Part shown: piece after piece, positions 24,810 through 34,598 of the stretch
How positions within the stretch are numbered: the first letter of the stretch is position 1
Layout of the letters: each line of letters begins with the position of its first letter
From: Proteobacteria bacterium DTSAM18
GTDB lineage: Bacteria > Myxococcota_A > UBA796 > GCA-2862545
Length of the DNA stretch: 64,000 bases
Direction of reading: 5' to 3'
Assembly: GCA_028767165.1 (NCBI GenBank)
Contig: JARACJ010000016.1
Coordinates: 52,788-116,787, forward strand
The notes under the pieces: model-generated
What the model was told of the DNA's origin: nothing
Seen by the model: only the letters and a program-made list of their open reading frames with translations
The model's database searches: none
Program-made: the position numbers and the translations under genes

Positions 24810-26024
24810 CTGCTGGCAACAGGCACCATCGTCCGGAGCCGCAGGGCCTGGTGGGCGCTCCTCGTCGTGATGGCGTGCGGCGGCGGCGAGGAGGCACCGC
24901 CGGCCCAGGCGCCATCCGTCGGGGTCGTGGTGGCCCTCGAGAAGCCCATCGTCGCCGAGACCCGCCTCGCGGGCACCCTGCGCTCGTTCAACGCGGTCGA
25001 TCTGGTGGCACGGATCGAGGGACGCATCGAGGCGCGCACCTTCGTCGAGGGCGAGATGGTCGAGGAGGGGCAGGTCCTGTACCGGATCGAGGACGATCGC
25101 TACGCCGCCGAGGTGGCCCGGTGGGCGGCCCACGTCGAGCAGGCGAGGGCCCGGGAGGACGCCGCGTCCCGGGAGTACGGCCGCTACAGTGGCCTGCTGG
25201 ACGAACGAGCCACCACCGAGCAGATCGTCGACCAGCGCCTGGACGACCTGCAGGCCGCGCGCGCCGAGGTGGCCGCCGCGAAGGCCAACCTGCAGTCGGC
25301 CCAGGTGGACCTGGACAACACGGTCATCCGGGCGCCCATCTCCGGGCGCATCGGCCAGGCGATCGCCGACCGGGGTCAGCTGGTCAAGCCCGGGGCCCCG
25401 CCGGTGCTCGCGCGGATCACCCGCATCGACCCCATCTTCGTCCACGTCCCCCTCGACGAGCGCCGCTACCTGCGCTTCCAGAAGCGGCGGACCGAGCACG
25501 AGGAGCATGGGCTTCCCCTCCCGACCGTGCGGCTGCGGCTGTCCGACGGCAGCCTGTACCCGGAGCTCGGGGAGCTCGACTACGTCTCTCCGGCCCAGGA
25601 GGAGCCCGGCTTCTTCGACCTCCGCGCCCGGTTCCCCAACGAGGATCAGCTGCTGAGGCCCGGTCAGTTCGGGGAGCTCCTCCTGTCGAGTCCCGACGTG
25701 ATCGAGCGGGTCGTGGTGCCCCAGGAGGCCGTGGCCCGCCGGCAGACCGGCGACGAGGTGCGCGTGGTGGGGGACGACGGCGTCGTGGAGATCCGCAAGG
25801 TGGAGCTCGGGGCGGAGATCGGCCCGCTGTGGGAGGTCAGGGAAGGCCTCGCGGCCGGGGAGAAGGTCGTGGTGAGCGGGCAGTTCAAGGCCCAGGAAGG
25901 CAGCGTGGTCGTCCCTCGGGAGATGCCGATGCCCGAGGTGCCCGTGGAGGCCCTCCCGCAGGGGCTCGGCGAGGCGTCGGCGGGAGAGCCCGGCATCTCG
26001 GAGATCCTGGAGGGCGGACCGTGA
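24810..26024 (+). CDS. RND efflux periplasmic adaptor (membrane fusion protein), lipoprotein
   Basis: The adaptor links the inner-membrane pump encoded next to an outer-membrane channel. It has a hairpin of barrel-sandwich type (VARIEGRIEARTFVEGEMVEEGQVLYRIE ... VDLDNTVIRAPISGRIGQ), a long coiled coil between the halves and a C-terminal beta domain (VVVPQEAVARRQTGDEVRVV). The first ATG is at 24744, but it would put 44 residues before the lipobox (LLVVMAC). A perfect AGGAGG lies five bases before an in-frame CTG at 24810, giving a normal 22-residue lipoprotein signal. I therefore prefer the CTG. It overlaps the pump gene by 4 bp (GTGA). Confidence 0.88.
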   Translation: MLATGTIVRSRRAWWALLVVMACGGGEEAPPAQAPSVGVVVALEKPIVAETRLAGTLRSFNAVDLVARIEGRIEARTFVEGEMVEEGQVLYRIEDDRYAAEVARWAAHVEQARAREDAASREYGRYSGLLDERATTEQIVDQRLDDLQAARAEVAAAKANLQSAQVDLDNTVIRAPISGRIGQAIADRGQLVKPGAPPVLARITRIDPIFVHVPLDERRYLRFQKRRTEHEEHGLPLPTVRLRLSDGSLYPELGELDYVSPAQEEPGFFDLRARFPNEDQLLRPGQFGELLLSSPDVIERVVVPQEAVARRQTGDEVRVVGDDGVVEIRKVELGAEIGPLWEVREGLAAGEKVVVSGQFKAQEGSVVVPREMPMPEVPVEALPQGLGEASAGEPGISEILEGGP

Positions 26025-29000
26025 GCGAGGAGGGATCCGACGTCAGCCTGTTCATTCGCAGGCCCCGCTTCGCCATCGTCATCGCCCTGCTGATCACGAT
26101 CATCGGGCTGGTGGCCTACATTTCGCTGCCCATCGCCCTGTACCCGGAGCTCACGCCGCCTTCCGTCCGCGTGACGACGACCTACCCGGGCGCGGATGCC
26201 GAGACCGTGGCGGAGACCGTCACCACGCCCATCGAGCAGGAGATCAACGGCGCGCCGGGCATGATCTACATGAAGTCGAACTCCTCCTCGGACGGCTCGA
26301 TGACGATCACCGTCTTCTTCGACGTGGGGGAGGACGTCGACATCGCCGCCGTGGAGGTGCAGAACCGCGCCTCCATCGCCACGTCGCGGCTGCCGGAGGA
26401 GGTCCGGCGCGAGGGGCTCGCCATCCGCAAGGCATCCGACAACATGCTGCTGGCGGTCAACCTCATCTCCGACCAGCCGGACTACGACGCGGTCTTCCTG
26501 TCCAACTACCTGTCCCTCAACCTCAAGGACGAGATCGCGCGCATCGACGGCGTGGGCGAGGCCCGGCTGCTGGGCGCCCGCGACTACGGCATGCGCATCT
26601 GGCTCGATCCCCAGCGCATGAGCGCCATGGGCCTGAGCCCGAGCGACGTGGTGCGGGTGGTGAAGGCCCAGAACGCCCAGATCCCGGCCGGCCGCGTGGG
26701 GGCGCCGCCTTCTCCGGACATCCAGGGGTTCCAGTTCACGGTCTCGGCCCCGGGACGCCTCGCGACAGCCGAGGAGTTCGAGGACATCGTGCTGACGGTG
26801 AACCCGGACGGCCAGATCCTGCGCCTGGGCGACGTGGCCCGGGTGGAGCTGGACGCCCAGAACTACGATCTGAAGGCGCGCCTGAACGGCCAGGACGCCG
26901 CCATGCTCGCGGTCTACCAGGCGCCGGGCGCCAACGCCCTCGATGTCTCGGAGCGGGTGCTGGCCTATCTCGACAAGGAGAAGGAGCGGCTTCCGGAGGG
27001 CGTGCAGCTCGTGGTGCCGTTCAACACCACCGACTTCGTGGAGATCTCCATCGAGGAGGTGCAGAAGACCCTCCTCATCGCCGTGGTGCTCGTGGTGGCG
27101 GTGGTGTTCCTGTTCCTGCAGGACTGGCGGGCCACGCTGATCCCCGCCGCGGCGGTGCCGGTGTCCCTCATCGGCGCCTTCGCCGTGATGGCCGCGCTGG
27201 GGTTCTCCATCAACCAGCTCACGCTGTTCGGGCTCGTGCTGGCCATCGGCATCGTCGTGGACGACGCCATCGTCGTGACCGAGACCTGCATGCGCATCCT
27301 CGAGCAGGATCCGGACAAGTCGCCGTTCGACGCGGCGGCGCAGACCATGCGCGAGGTGACGGGGCCGGTCGTCGCCACGACCCTGGTGCTGCTCGCCGTG
27401 TTCGTGCCCGTGGCCTTCGTGCCGGGCATGTCGGGCCGGATGTACAACCAGTTCGCGCTCACCATCGCCTCGGCGGTGTTCATCTCGTCCATCAACGCGC
27501 TCACGCTGTCCCCGGCGCTCGCCTCCCTGCTGCTGAGGCCTCCACCGGAGGAGCCCTCACGGCTCACGCGTGCCTTCGACCGGGTCTACAACCCCATCCG
27601 CGACCGCTACGCGGGCCTCCTCGATGGCCTGCTCCCCCGATCCGGCCTGGCCATGCTCGTGTACCTGGGGCTGCTCGTGCTGCTCGGGGTGTTGTTCCGG
27701 CTGGTGCCCACCAGCTTCGTGCCGGTGGAGGACCAGGGCTACTACTTCACCTCGGTGCAGCTGCCCTCGGGCGCGTCCCTGGTGCGCACGGAGCGGTTCC
27801 TCGACGAGCTGAGCGAGCGCACCCGGGAGATCGACGGCGTGGCCCACGTGCTCACGGTCGCGGGCTTCGACCTCATGTCCGGCGGTGCCTCCTCGAACAT
27901 GGCCATGGTCATCGTGGTGCTGGATCACTGGAAGGAGCGCAAGGGGGATGAGCTGCACCCCAGCGCCATCCAGAAGCGGATGATGGCGGCCCTCGCCGAC
28001 CAGGACGAAGGGCTCGTGTTCCCGATCGATCCGCCCTCGATCCCCGGACTGGGGGCGTCGGGCGGCCTGGAGATGCAGCTGCTCGACCGGGGCGAAGGCG
28101 ACGCCCAGACCCTGGCGGAGGCGGGCGCGACCTACATGGGGCGGGCCCAGGCGCTCCCCGAGGTGGGCTCCATGTTCTCCACCTACCGGGCCGACATCCC
28201 GCTGGTGTACCTGCAGATGGATCGCGACCAGATGAACCGCTCCGGGGTGCGCCAGGACGCGTTCGCCGGCGTGCTGGCCTCCTACTTCGGATCCGTCTAC
28301 ATCAACGACTTCACCCGCTACGGAAAGGTCTACCGCGTGATGGCCCAGGCCGAGCCGGACATGCGGTCCTCGGTGGGGCAGCTCCTGTCGCTGCGGGTGC
28401 CGAGCCTGTTCGGCGATCTGGTGCCCGTGGGCGCGTTCACGGAGGCCGTGTTCCGGGAGGGCACCACCACCGTCACGCGCTTCAACGCGCAGCGCTCGGC
28501 GCAGGTCACGGCGAATCCAGCGCCGGGGGTGAGCAGCGGCGCCACGATGGCGGCGCTGGAGGAGCTGGCGCAGGAGGCCCTGCCGAGCACCATGGACGTG
28601 GCCTGGTCGGGCACCGCCTACCAGGAGCGGGTGGCCAGCGGCGGCGCCTTCGGGGTGCTCGTGCTGTCCTTCATCGTGGTCTACCTGTTCCTCGTGGCCC
28701 AGTACGAGTCGTTCACGCTGCCGGTGGCCATCATCCTGCTGGTGCCGCTGGGCCTGTTCGGTGCCCTGGTGGCCCAGTGGATGGCGGGCCTGTCGGTGGA
28801 CGTGTACACCCAGGTGGGCTTCTTCCTGCTCATCGGGCTGGCGGCGAAGAATGCGATCCTCATCGTCGAGTACGCCAAGGAGATCCAGGAGTCCGGGGTG
28901 CCCCGTGACGAGGCGGTCCACCGGGCCAGCACCCTGCGCTTCCGGGCCATCCTGATGACCTCGCTGACCTTCCTGCTCGGCATGCTGCCGATGCTCGTGG

Positions 29001-29161
29001 CCACGGGCGCCGGCGCCGCCTCCCGCCGCAGCCTCGGCACGGCGGTGTTCGGCGGCATGCTGGCGGCTACCATCTTCTCGGTGACCCTCGTGCCCGTGTT
29101 CTTCCGCGTGGTGGCGCAGTCGCTGGAGTGGGTGCAGCGGCGGGGCCGCAGGAAGGCGTGA
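26021..29161 (+). CDS. RND efflux pump, HAE1 (AcrB-like) inner-membrane transporter
   Basis: A 1046-residue proton-driven multidrug pump. GTG start at 26021, overlapping the adaptor stop. It starts SLFIRRPRFAIVIALL, then periplasmic loops (PSVRVTTTYPGADAETVAETVTTPIEQEINGAPGMIYM), a first helix bundle with the proton-relay Asp pair in [10 protein letters not shown], a second large periplasmic loop from about residue 560, and a C-terminal bundle with GLAAKNAILIVEYAKE. Length and order match AcrB/MexB. No outer-membrane channel gene is adjacent on this strand, so it must use one encoded elsewhere, possibly that of the 48-54 kb system. Confidence 0.95.
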   Translation: MSEEGSDVSLFIRRPRFAIVIALLITIIGLVAYISLPIALYPELTPPSVRVTTTYPGADAETVAETVTTPIEQEINGAPGMIYMKSNSSSDGSMTITVFFDVGEDVDIAAVEVQNRASIATSRLPEEVRREGLAIRKASDNMLLAVNLISDQPDYDAVFLSNYLSLNLKDEIARIDGVGEARLLGARDYGMRIWLDPQRMSAMGLSPSDVVRVVKAQNAQIPAGRVGAPPSPDIQGFQFTVSAPGRLATAEEFEDIVLTVNPDGQILRLGDVARVELDAQNYDLKARLNGQDAAMLAVYQAPGANALDVSERVLAYLDKEKERLPEGVQLVVPFNTTDFVEISIEEVQKTLLIAVVLVVAVVFLFLQDWRATLIPAAAVPVSLIGAFAVMAALGFSINQLTLFGLVLAIGIVVDDAIVVTETCMRILEQDPDKSPFDAAAQTMREVTGPVVATTLVLLAVFVPVAFVPGMSGRMYNQFALTIASAVFISSINALTLSPALASLLLRPPPEEPSRLTRAFDRVYNPIRDRYAGLLDGLLPRSGLAMLVYLGLLVLLGVLFRLVPTSFVPVEDQGYYFTSVQLPSGASLVRTERFLDELSERTREIDGVAHVLTVAGFDLMSGGASSNMAMVIVVLDHWKERKGDELHPSAIQKRMMAALADQDEGLVFPIDPPSIPGLGASGGLEMQLLDRGEGDAQTLAEAGATYMGRAQALPEVGSMFSTYRADIPLVYLQMDRDQMNRSGVRQDAFAGVLASYFGSVYINDFTRYGKVYRVMAQAEPDMRSSVGQLLSLRVPSLFGDLVPVGAFTEAVFREGTTTVTRFNAQRSAQVTANPAPGVSSGATMAALEELAQEALPSTMDVAWSGTAYQERVASGGAFGVLVLSFIVVYLFLVAQYESFTLPVAIILLVPLGLFGALVAQWMAGLSVDVYTQVGFFLLIGLAAKNAILIVEYAKEIQESGVPRDEAVHRASTLRFRAILMTSLTFLLGMLPMLVATGAGAASRRSLGTAVFGGMLAATIFSVTLVPVFFRVVAQSLEWVQRRGRRKA

Positions 29162-29174
29162 GCCGGGGGCTCAC
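29158..29174. terminator. Small bidirectional hairpin between convergent stop codons
   Basis: GTGAGCC-GGG-GGCTCAC spans the pump TGA (29159-29161) and the porin-like gene TGA (29171-29173, minus strand). It is the only structure in the 9-bp gap between two convergent operons; there is no T tract on either side. Confidence 0.4.
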
Positions 29175-30373
29175 AGGCGGAAGCGGGCCTGGAAGTAGAA
29201 GCCGGGGATGTTGTCGTCCGGTGAGAAGAACAGGAACAGGCCGCTCTCCAGGCTCACCAGCGCCGACATGTAGCGCAGCGTGAGGTCGGTCTCGTTGCCG
29301 AGGTAGTCGGGCTCGCGGAAGGTCCAGAAGGCGTGGAAGTCGAGCTCGATGTCGAAGTGGGGCCCGAGGTGCAGGGTGTTGCGGAGCTGCGGGTTGAGCA
29401 GGCCCCGGTAGCCGGAGTCGACCGGGCGGTTGAACACCCCGAGGTGGCCGTTGAAGCGGTACAGATCGGGCAGGGGGGCGCGGAAGCCGCCGGGGCGATC
29501 GGAGGCCGGATCCAGGTTGTCCGCCAGGGCGTCGAACTGCAGGCGGCCCGTCCACAGCCGCTGCGGTCCGAGGGTCACGCCGCCCCAGGTGGAGGCGAGC
29601 AGGGAGGTCACGCCGTCCAGAGAGGCCTCCTCGGTGACGGGGGAGGTGCCGTACAGGTACGCCTCGACGCCGCCGTGACCCACGGGTCCCCGGTAGGCGC
29701 CGTTGACCCCGAGGATGGCCGTGTTCTCCGGTCCGGTGGCGTCGATGACGGAGACGAGGTCGGCGTGCCAGTGGTAGCGCACGCCCTCGTCCCGGGCGCC
29801 CAGCACCAGAAGGGTGTTGCCCGGGCTCGTCACCGACGCGACGTTCTCGAAGTCCCGCCAGTTGAACAGGGTGAGGTGGAAGATGCCGGCGGCGAAGTCG
29901 AGGGCCAGGCCGTCCATGTAGTTGCCCCGGTCCGACCAGTCGTACTCGGCGATGAGCCGACCCTCGTGCAGCGTGCGGGTCTGCCTGCCCACGGTGGCCG
30001 CGAAGAACAGCTCCGCCGGCAGGTGCTTCTTCCACTGGGCCCACGCCTGCCAGAACTCCACCCGGGGCGGCTGCAGCACGTAGGGCTCGCCGTCGACGTC
30101 GGCGGGGTTGGGGGTCCAGCCCATCCACTGCTGCACCGTGAGATCTGCGTACACGGGCCCGCGGTGGAAGCGGAACCCCAGGCGCGCGCGCTGCAGGAGG
30201 AAGGAGTCCTGCAGCACGCCGTCGGCGAGGCCGTTGGTCCAGTTCACCTGCACGCGGGCCCGCACCTCCATCACCGGGGTGAACTCCGAGGCCGGGCCGA
30301 ACTGCGGCGGCGGGTCGTCCTGGGCCAGGGCGGGGGAGCAGGCGAGGGCGAGGAGCATCAGTGGTCGCGGCAT
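29171..30373 (-). CDS. Porin-like outer-membrane beta-barrel protein
   Basis: A 400-residue protein with an N-terminal signal peptide (MPRPLMLLALACSPALAQ). The remaining sequence is alternating, aromatic-rich strands (VRARVQVNWTNG, RARLGFRFHRGPVYADLTVQQWMGW, GLALDFAAGIFHLTLFNW) and ends in FYFQARFRL, a typical outer-membrane C-terminal strand. It resembles phosphate-selective/alginate-export-type porins in texture but I cannot name the family. The start overlaps the end of the upstream lipoprotein gene by 16 bp, so the two are co-translated. Confidence 0.75.
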   Translation of the reverse strand: MPRPLMLLALACSPALAQDDPPPQFGPASEFTPVMEVRARVQVNWTNGLADGVLQDSFLLQRARLGFRFHRGPVYADLTVQQWMGWTPNPADVDGEPYVLQPPRVEFWQAWAQWKKHLPAELFFAATVGRQTRTLHEGRLIAEYDWSDRGNYMDGLALDFAAGIFHLTLFNWRDFENVASVTSPGNTLLVLGARDEGVRYHWHADLVSVIDATGPENTAILGVNGAYRGPVGHGGVEAYLYGTSPVTEEASLDGVTSLLASTWGGVTLGPQRLWTGRLQFDALADNLDPASDRPGGFRAPLPDLYRFNGHLGVFNRPVDSGYRGLLNPQLRNTLHLGPHFDIELDFHAFWTFREPDYLGNETDLTLRYMSALVSLESGLFLFFSPDDNIPGFYFQARFRL

Positions 30374-32931
30374 CGGGGGCCCTCCTCGTCCATGGGCTCG
30401 GTGACGGCCCAGCGCAGGTAGCCGTCCTCCGGGAGCAGGTTCGGGTCGGTGCGACGCTGGGCGGGGTCGGGCGCCACCCAGGGGATGCCCGGGGCGTCCC
30501 ACCACACGGCGTCGGAGCGCACCATGAGGGCGGTGGGGCTGGCGTTGTCCCTGCCCAGGCCCTTGAGGTGCACGCCGTGGGACACGCCGCCCTCCAGGAA
30601 CAGGCCGCCCTGGGGCATCGGCCAGGTGCGCAGGAGGTAGCGGTACAGGTAGTTGTTCTGGCTGCGTGCGGACAGCTCCGAGACGTCGCCGTAGGCGGCG
30701 GGCCACAGGCCCGGGTCGAAGCCCCGCAGGTCGAAGGCGAACGCGAAGCCCTGCACGCCCAGGGAGACCCGGTCGTGGGGCGGCGGGGTGCCCTCGGTGC
30801 GTACCATCCACTCGGTGTCGTCCGGATCGGGGCCGATGGCGCGGGGGAGCAGGCGGGGCGCGCCCGATGCGTCGACCGCGATGCAGGCGAAGTTGGTCTT
30901 GTGGACCTTGTTGTTCGTCTCGATGGCGCCCGGGACGTCCCGGTAGGGGGCCCGAGGCACCCGGACCACCTGCTCCTCGGTGATCACGTGGGTGGGTCCG
31001 TCACGCCGGCCGATGAGGTCCCGCTGGGAGGCCCGGACGGATACCGCCCGGGGGGCCCGGCCGTCGACGAGGGCCACCGACAGCCGCACCCGGATGCCCT
31101 GGGAGGGGTCCGTGATGATGCCGTGGTGCTCGTCCTTGTCGCGGTTGTTGAAGTCGTTGCACAGGCCGCCGTTCAGGCGTGCCCTCACCCGCAGGTGGTC
31201 GGGGTGCTCCGGGCCCGCGTCGTACACGCCGAGATCCATGGCGGACAGGCAGATGCCACCGGAGGCGTGGGAGGCCGTGTCGATGGTGAGCCCCTGCAGC
31301 ACCGGGGTGCCGGCCATGCCCTCCGGCCGCGGCACGAGCAGATCGAAGCGGGGATCGGGCGTGCGGAGGAGCTCGGCCACCGACGGCGTGGAGGACTGCA
31401 CGGGCTGGGGCTGGACCGTGAGGGTGAGCTCGACGGAGGACACGTCGAGGCCGGTTCCACGGATGTCGGTGACCTCGACCGCCTGCCGGTTGTGGCCCAG
31501 CGCCTTGCCGAGGAAGGCGCGTGTCTTGCGGCCGATCAGCCCGAGGCGCACCTGCCACAGGCCGCCGAGGGCGGTGGTCCATCCCCCCGGTCGCTCCTCG
31601 TGGGCGCCGAGCAGGAAGGTCCAGGCGCCCAGGCGGTGGTCGCGCAGGTACCACTCGAAGTCGAAGCCGTTGAGCAGGAGCGGCATCGACGGGTTGGCGT
31701 TCACCTCCAGCAGGTCGAGGAAGGACCCCTCGGGGGGCGCGGGCACCCGGGTGCGGAGCACGGTGAGCTGGGGGCGCTCCTCGCTGCCGGAGGAGCGGCC
31801 GTTGTCGAAGAACAGCAGGTGGCTCACGGCCTCGACGTCCGGCAGGGCTGCACCGTCGGTGCTCTCGTCCATGGAGGAGGCGCGCCCGGGCGTGTCGAGC
31901 ACGACCAGGGCGTAGGGGCGGTCGGCGAGGCCGGAGGGCACGTCGATGGCGGTGAAGGCGTCGTCGCGGCGGATGAGCAGGCGGCCCCCGAAGGCGGTCT
32001 CGTGCTCGTGGCCGAAGGACTGCCACGCGCTGGTGCCCCACAGGCGGTCGTGGCGGTAGTCGAGGGAGGACAGCCGCTCGTCCGGACCGCGATCGCTGAG
32101 GCCCCGGGCATCCACGATGTCGTCGAGGAAGGGCTCGAAGTGCACCACCTCCCCACGCCGGGCGGCCGCCAGATCGTAGGAGAGCACCTTGGCGGCGGGG
32201 CCGTCGCAGGCGGACACCCCGATGTACAGCACGCCCGGGTCGGGCCGGTGGGCGATGCCGCTCACGGTGAAGCGGTCGGGACAGTGGGCGCGTCCCCAGT
32301 CCGACAGCTCGTCCTGGATCCGGGAGATCAGGGGACTGCTGCGCTCCCGCCACACGCCCTGCTCCTGTTCGAGCAGGAACAGCCGCTCGTGCTGGGCCCG
32401 CTCGATGTCGACCTCTTCGTCGTGGAACGGCGTGGTGATGTGGATGGTGTCGAAGGTGGACACGCCGAGCACGGCGGGGGTGCAGGGGGCGGGCGCCTCG
32501 GACGCCTCCACGTCGGGCTCCCGGGCGCGGCAGGGGAAGGGGGTCAGATCCTCGATGGTGCCCGGCGGCAGGGGGGGAAGCCACCGGATGGGCTGGGGGG
32601 TCATCCGCACGAGCGCCCGGTAGTTGCGCTCCCGGCAGCGCTTGGCCTTCGCCGGTTCGAGCTCGTCACAGGCGGCGCTGGGGTCGTCGAACGCCATCAG
32701 GTCGCTCGGGCTCAGCCGCCGTGCGCCGTGGGTGTCGGGCTGGCCCATGCGCCACAGGGTCTCGGTGTCGTACCGGGAGGCGATCACCACCTCGTCGTCC
32801 GGCAGGGCGGCGGCCGCGCGGATCTGCATCCCGCGGGTGGCGTCGGGCTCCGAGTCCACGCGGATCAGGGGGTAGGACCGACGCACGCCACACCCGGCGG
32901 TGATCAACAGGAGCAGGGGCAGGATTCGCAC
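30358..32931 (-). CDS. Large predicted lipoprotein (857 aa), family unknown
   Basis: GTG start at 32931 with GGAGG upstream. The signal peptide ends in ITAGC (Cys14). I recognise no domain. Visible features are a proline-rich segment (PIRWLPPLPPGTIED), several cysteines in CDELEPAKAKRC and the LCNDFNNRDKDE region, a beta-rich middle, and a C-terminal third containing SARSQNNYLYRYLLRTW and GGVSHGVHLKGLG. It is probably exported to the outer membrane and encoded with the porin-like protein (16-bp overlap), so the two may form one envelope complex. Confidence 0.8.
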   Translation of the reverse strand: MRILPLLLLITAGCGVRRSYPLIRVDSEPDATRGMQIRAAAALPDDEVVIASRYDTETLWRMGQPDTHGARRLSPSDLMAFDDPSAACDELEPAKAKRCRERNYRALVRMTPQPIRWLPPLPPGTIEDLTPFPCRAREPDVEASEAPAPCTPAVLGVSTFDTIHITTPFHDEEVDIERAQHERLFLLEQEQGVWRERSSPLISRIQDELSDWGRAHCPDRFTVSGIAHRPDPGVLYIGVSACDGPAAKVLSYDLAAARRGEVVHFEPFLDDIVDARGLSDRGPDERLSSLDYRHDRLWGTSAWQSFGHEHETAFGGRLLIRRDDAFTAIDVPSGLADRPYALVVLDTPGRASSMDESTDGAALPDVEAVSHLLFFDNGRSSGSEERPQLTVLRTRVPAPPEGSFLDLLEVNANPSMPLLLNGFDFEWYLRDHRLGAWTFLLGAHEERPGGWTTALGGLWQVRLGLIGRKTRAFLGKALGHNRQAVEVTDIRGTGLDVSSVELTLTVQPQPVQSSTPSVAELLRTPDPRFDLLVPRPEGMAGTPVLQGLTIDTASHASGGICLSAMDLGVYDAGPEHPDHLRVRARLNGGLCNDFNNRDKDEHHGIITDPSQGIRVRLSVALVDGRAPRAVSVRASQRDLIGRRDGPTHVITEEQVVRVPRAPYRDVPGAIETNNKVHKTNFACIAVDASGAPRLLPRAIGPDPDDTEWMVRTEGTPPPHDRVSLGVQGFAFAFDLRGFDPGLWPAAYGDVSELSARSQNNYLYRYLLRTWPMPQGGLFLEGGVSHGVHLKGLGRDNASPTALMVRSDAVWWDAPGIPWVAPDPAQRRTDPNLLPEDGYLRWAVTEPMDEEGPRCRDH

Positions 32932-33029
32932 GTGTCCTCCTCGTGTGCATTCGGTACGTCCCAATGTATCTGCTGGAGTCTTCCAAAGGCAGGGCGGCGT
33001 CGGTGCCGATGGAGGGCAAGGAGGTGCGA

Positions 33030-33869
33030 TTGGACGGATTCAGTCCCATGGACCGGATGCATCACATGATGTGGGTCCTGAGCAGCCCGCGGTTGTGGGC
33101 GTATCCGACAGACTGGAGCGGCGTCCTGCAGCTGATGCTGAGCGTGCGGCCCGACTGGGACTTTCCCCCGGTGAGGCGGCAGCTGGGACGCGACGTGGAG
33201 GGCCTGTGGAAGGCCGCCTTCGAACAGGCGCCGGGGTGGACGGTGCTGCTGGCCGACGAGCCCATCGTCATCGACGGCGTCACCCTGGGCGCGCCGGACT
33301 TCCTGGTGCGCACGCCGGAAGGAAAGGTGGTCCACCTCGAGCTGGCGATGAAGTTCTACCTGCGGCGCAGGGGCACCGACGGCCACCACCCCTCGGACTA
33401 CTGGGGTCCGGGCAGGAGGGACCGCCTCGATCGCAAGCTGCGCCACATGCAGGATCGCCAGATGGGGCTCATGGTCCGTCGCGACGTGCACCGGTGGCTG
33501 CGGGAGCGGGGCATCCCGGCGCCGGACGAGGTGGTCGCCCTGATGTCCGGGGTGCTGTTCGACCACGTCGACGACGAACCCGAGCTGCCCCCGCCCATGC
33601 GCAAGGGCAGCCCCCGCGGCAGGTGGTGCGAGCTGTCGGAGCTCCGTCCCGTGTGGCAGCAGGGAGCGAGGATCCTGCAGAAGACCGACTGGCTCGGTGG
33701 GGCCCTGCCTGATCGCCTGGCGGGTCTGCCGGAGGCCAGCGACAAGGCGCTGCGGGACTGGTTCGAGCAGGGAAACCACGGCGCGATGATCGAGGGGCCC
33801 GGCGGCCGGGTGATGGTCGTGCCCGATGGCTGGAGCAGGCTTCCGGCGCGGATCGAGCAGGAGGCGTGA
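33030..33869 (+). CDS. DUF1853 family protein
   Basis: A cytosolic protein of about 279 residues. PDFLVRTPEGKVVHLELAMKFYL followed by a W-GP-x-x-x-DRLDRKLRHMQDRQ stretch is characteristic of DUF1853, whose function is unknown. The core (L..E.D, E.A.KFYL) resembles a PD-(D/E)xK nuclease fold, which is only an impression. A TTG at 33030 has AAGGAGG five bases upstream; an in-frame ATG at 33009 has no ribosome site, so I favour TTG. It is divergent from the large lipoprotein and 18 bp upstream of the channel gene, probably co-transcribed. Confidence 0.82.
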   Translation: MDGFSPMDRMHHMMWVLSSPRLWAYPTDWSGVLQLMLSVRPDWDFPPVRRQLGRDVEGLWKAAFEQAPGWTVLLADEPIVIDGVTLGAPDFLVRTPEGKVVHLELAMKFYLRRRGTDGHHPSDYWGPGRRDRLDRKLRHMQDRQMGLMVRRDVHRWLRERGIPAPDEVVALMSGVLFDHVDDEPELPPPMRKGSPRGRWCELSELRPVWQQGARILQKTDWLGGALPDRLAGLPEASDKALRDWFEQGNHGAMIEGPGGRVMVVPDGWSRLPARIEQEA

Positions 33870-33887
33870 CATGCAGGGCGCAGGAGC

Positions 33888-34598
33888 ATGAGCTGGACCG
33901 ACACCTCGTTGGGTCGCTACGGCGCCCTCGTGGTGGCCCTGGCGGCCTTCCACATCCTCACCCCGCTGGTGCAGGCGCTGGAGCTGTCCAACTGGATCAC
34001 CAGCGCCGTCGTGTCGGTCACGCCGCTGGCGCTGTTGTGGGGCGTCAAGGGCAACAGGATCCACAAGAGGATCGCCCTTGTGGCCATGGTGCCGTTCCTG
34101 CTGGTGGTCTGGCTGCGGCCCGAAGCCCGCATGATCCCGTCCGAGTCGACCCGCCGGGCCGTCGGGGCCGTCCTGGCCCTGCTCATGTCGCTGTACTACG
34201 GCCTGATGATCTGGATCGTCCTGCAGGACATCAACCGGGCGAAGCGGGTCAGCATCCGCGTCATCTGGGGCGGCGTGGCGGTGTACATGCTGCTCGGGAT
34301 GTTCTTCGGCATGCTGCACCTGGGCGTGCACGACGTCTTCGGCGACGCCTACGTCAGCTCCACCCAGAGCGGGCCCCTGACCTACTACGACCACATCTAC
34401 CTGTCGTACACGACCCTCACGACCCTCGGCTACGGTGACATCGTGCCCGTGCATCCGGTGTCACGGGCGCTGGCCACCTTCGAGGCGATGACGGGCACGC
34501 TGTTCGTGACCATCGTGATCGCACGCCTTGTGGCGATGGAGCTGGCCTCACGGGCGGCGGACGCCGTGGGCTACTCCTCTTCCGACATCGAGCGGTGA
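33888..34598 (+). CDS. Potassium-channel-like membrane protein
   Basis: A 236-residue membrane protein with about four N-terminal hydrophobic helices and a C-terminal pore module: an outer helix (VIWGGVAVYMLLGMFFGML), a pore loop carrying the K+ selectivity filter TTLGYGDI (178-185), and an inner helix (LATFEAMTGTLFVTIVIARLVAM). The cytoplasmic tail is short with no RCK domain, so gating is unclear. ATG with AGGAG upstream. The 3' end overlaps the convergent kinase-like gene by 28 bp. Confidence 0.88.
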   Translation: MSWTDTSLGRYGALVVALAAFHILTPLVQALELSNWITSAVVSVTPLALLWGVKGNRIHKRIALVAMVPFLLVVWLRPEARMIPSESTRRAVGAVLALLMSLYYGLMIWIVLQDINRAKRVSIRVIWGGVAVYMLLGMFFGMLHLGVHDVFGDAYVSSTQSGPLTYYDHIYLSYTTLTTLGYGDIVPVHPVSRALATFEAMTGTLFVTIVIARLVAMELASRAADAVGYSSSDIER

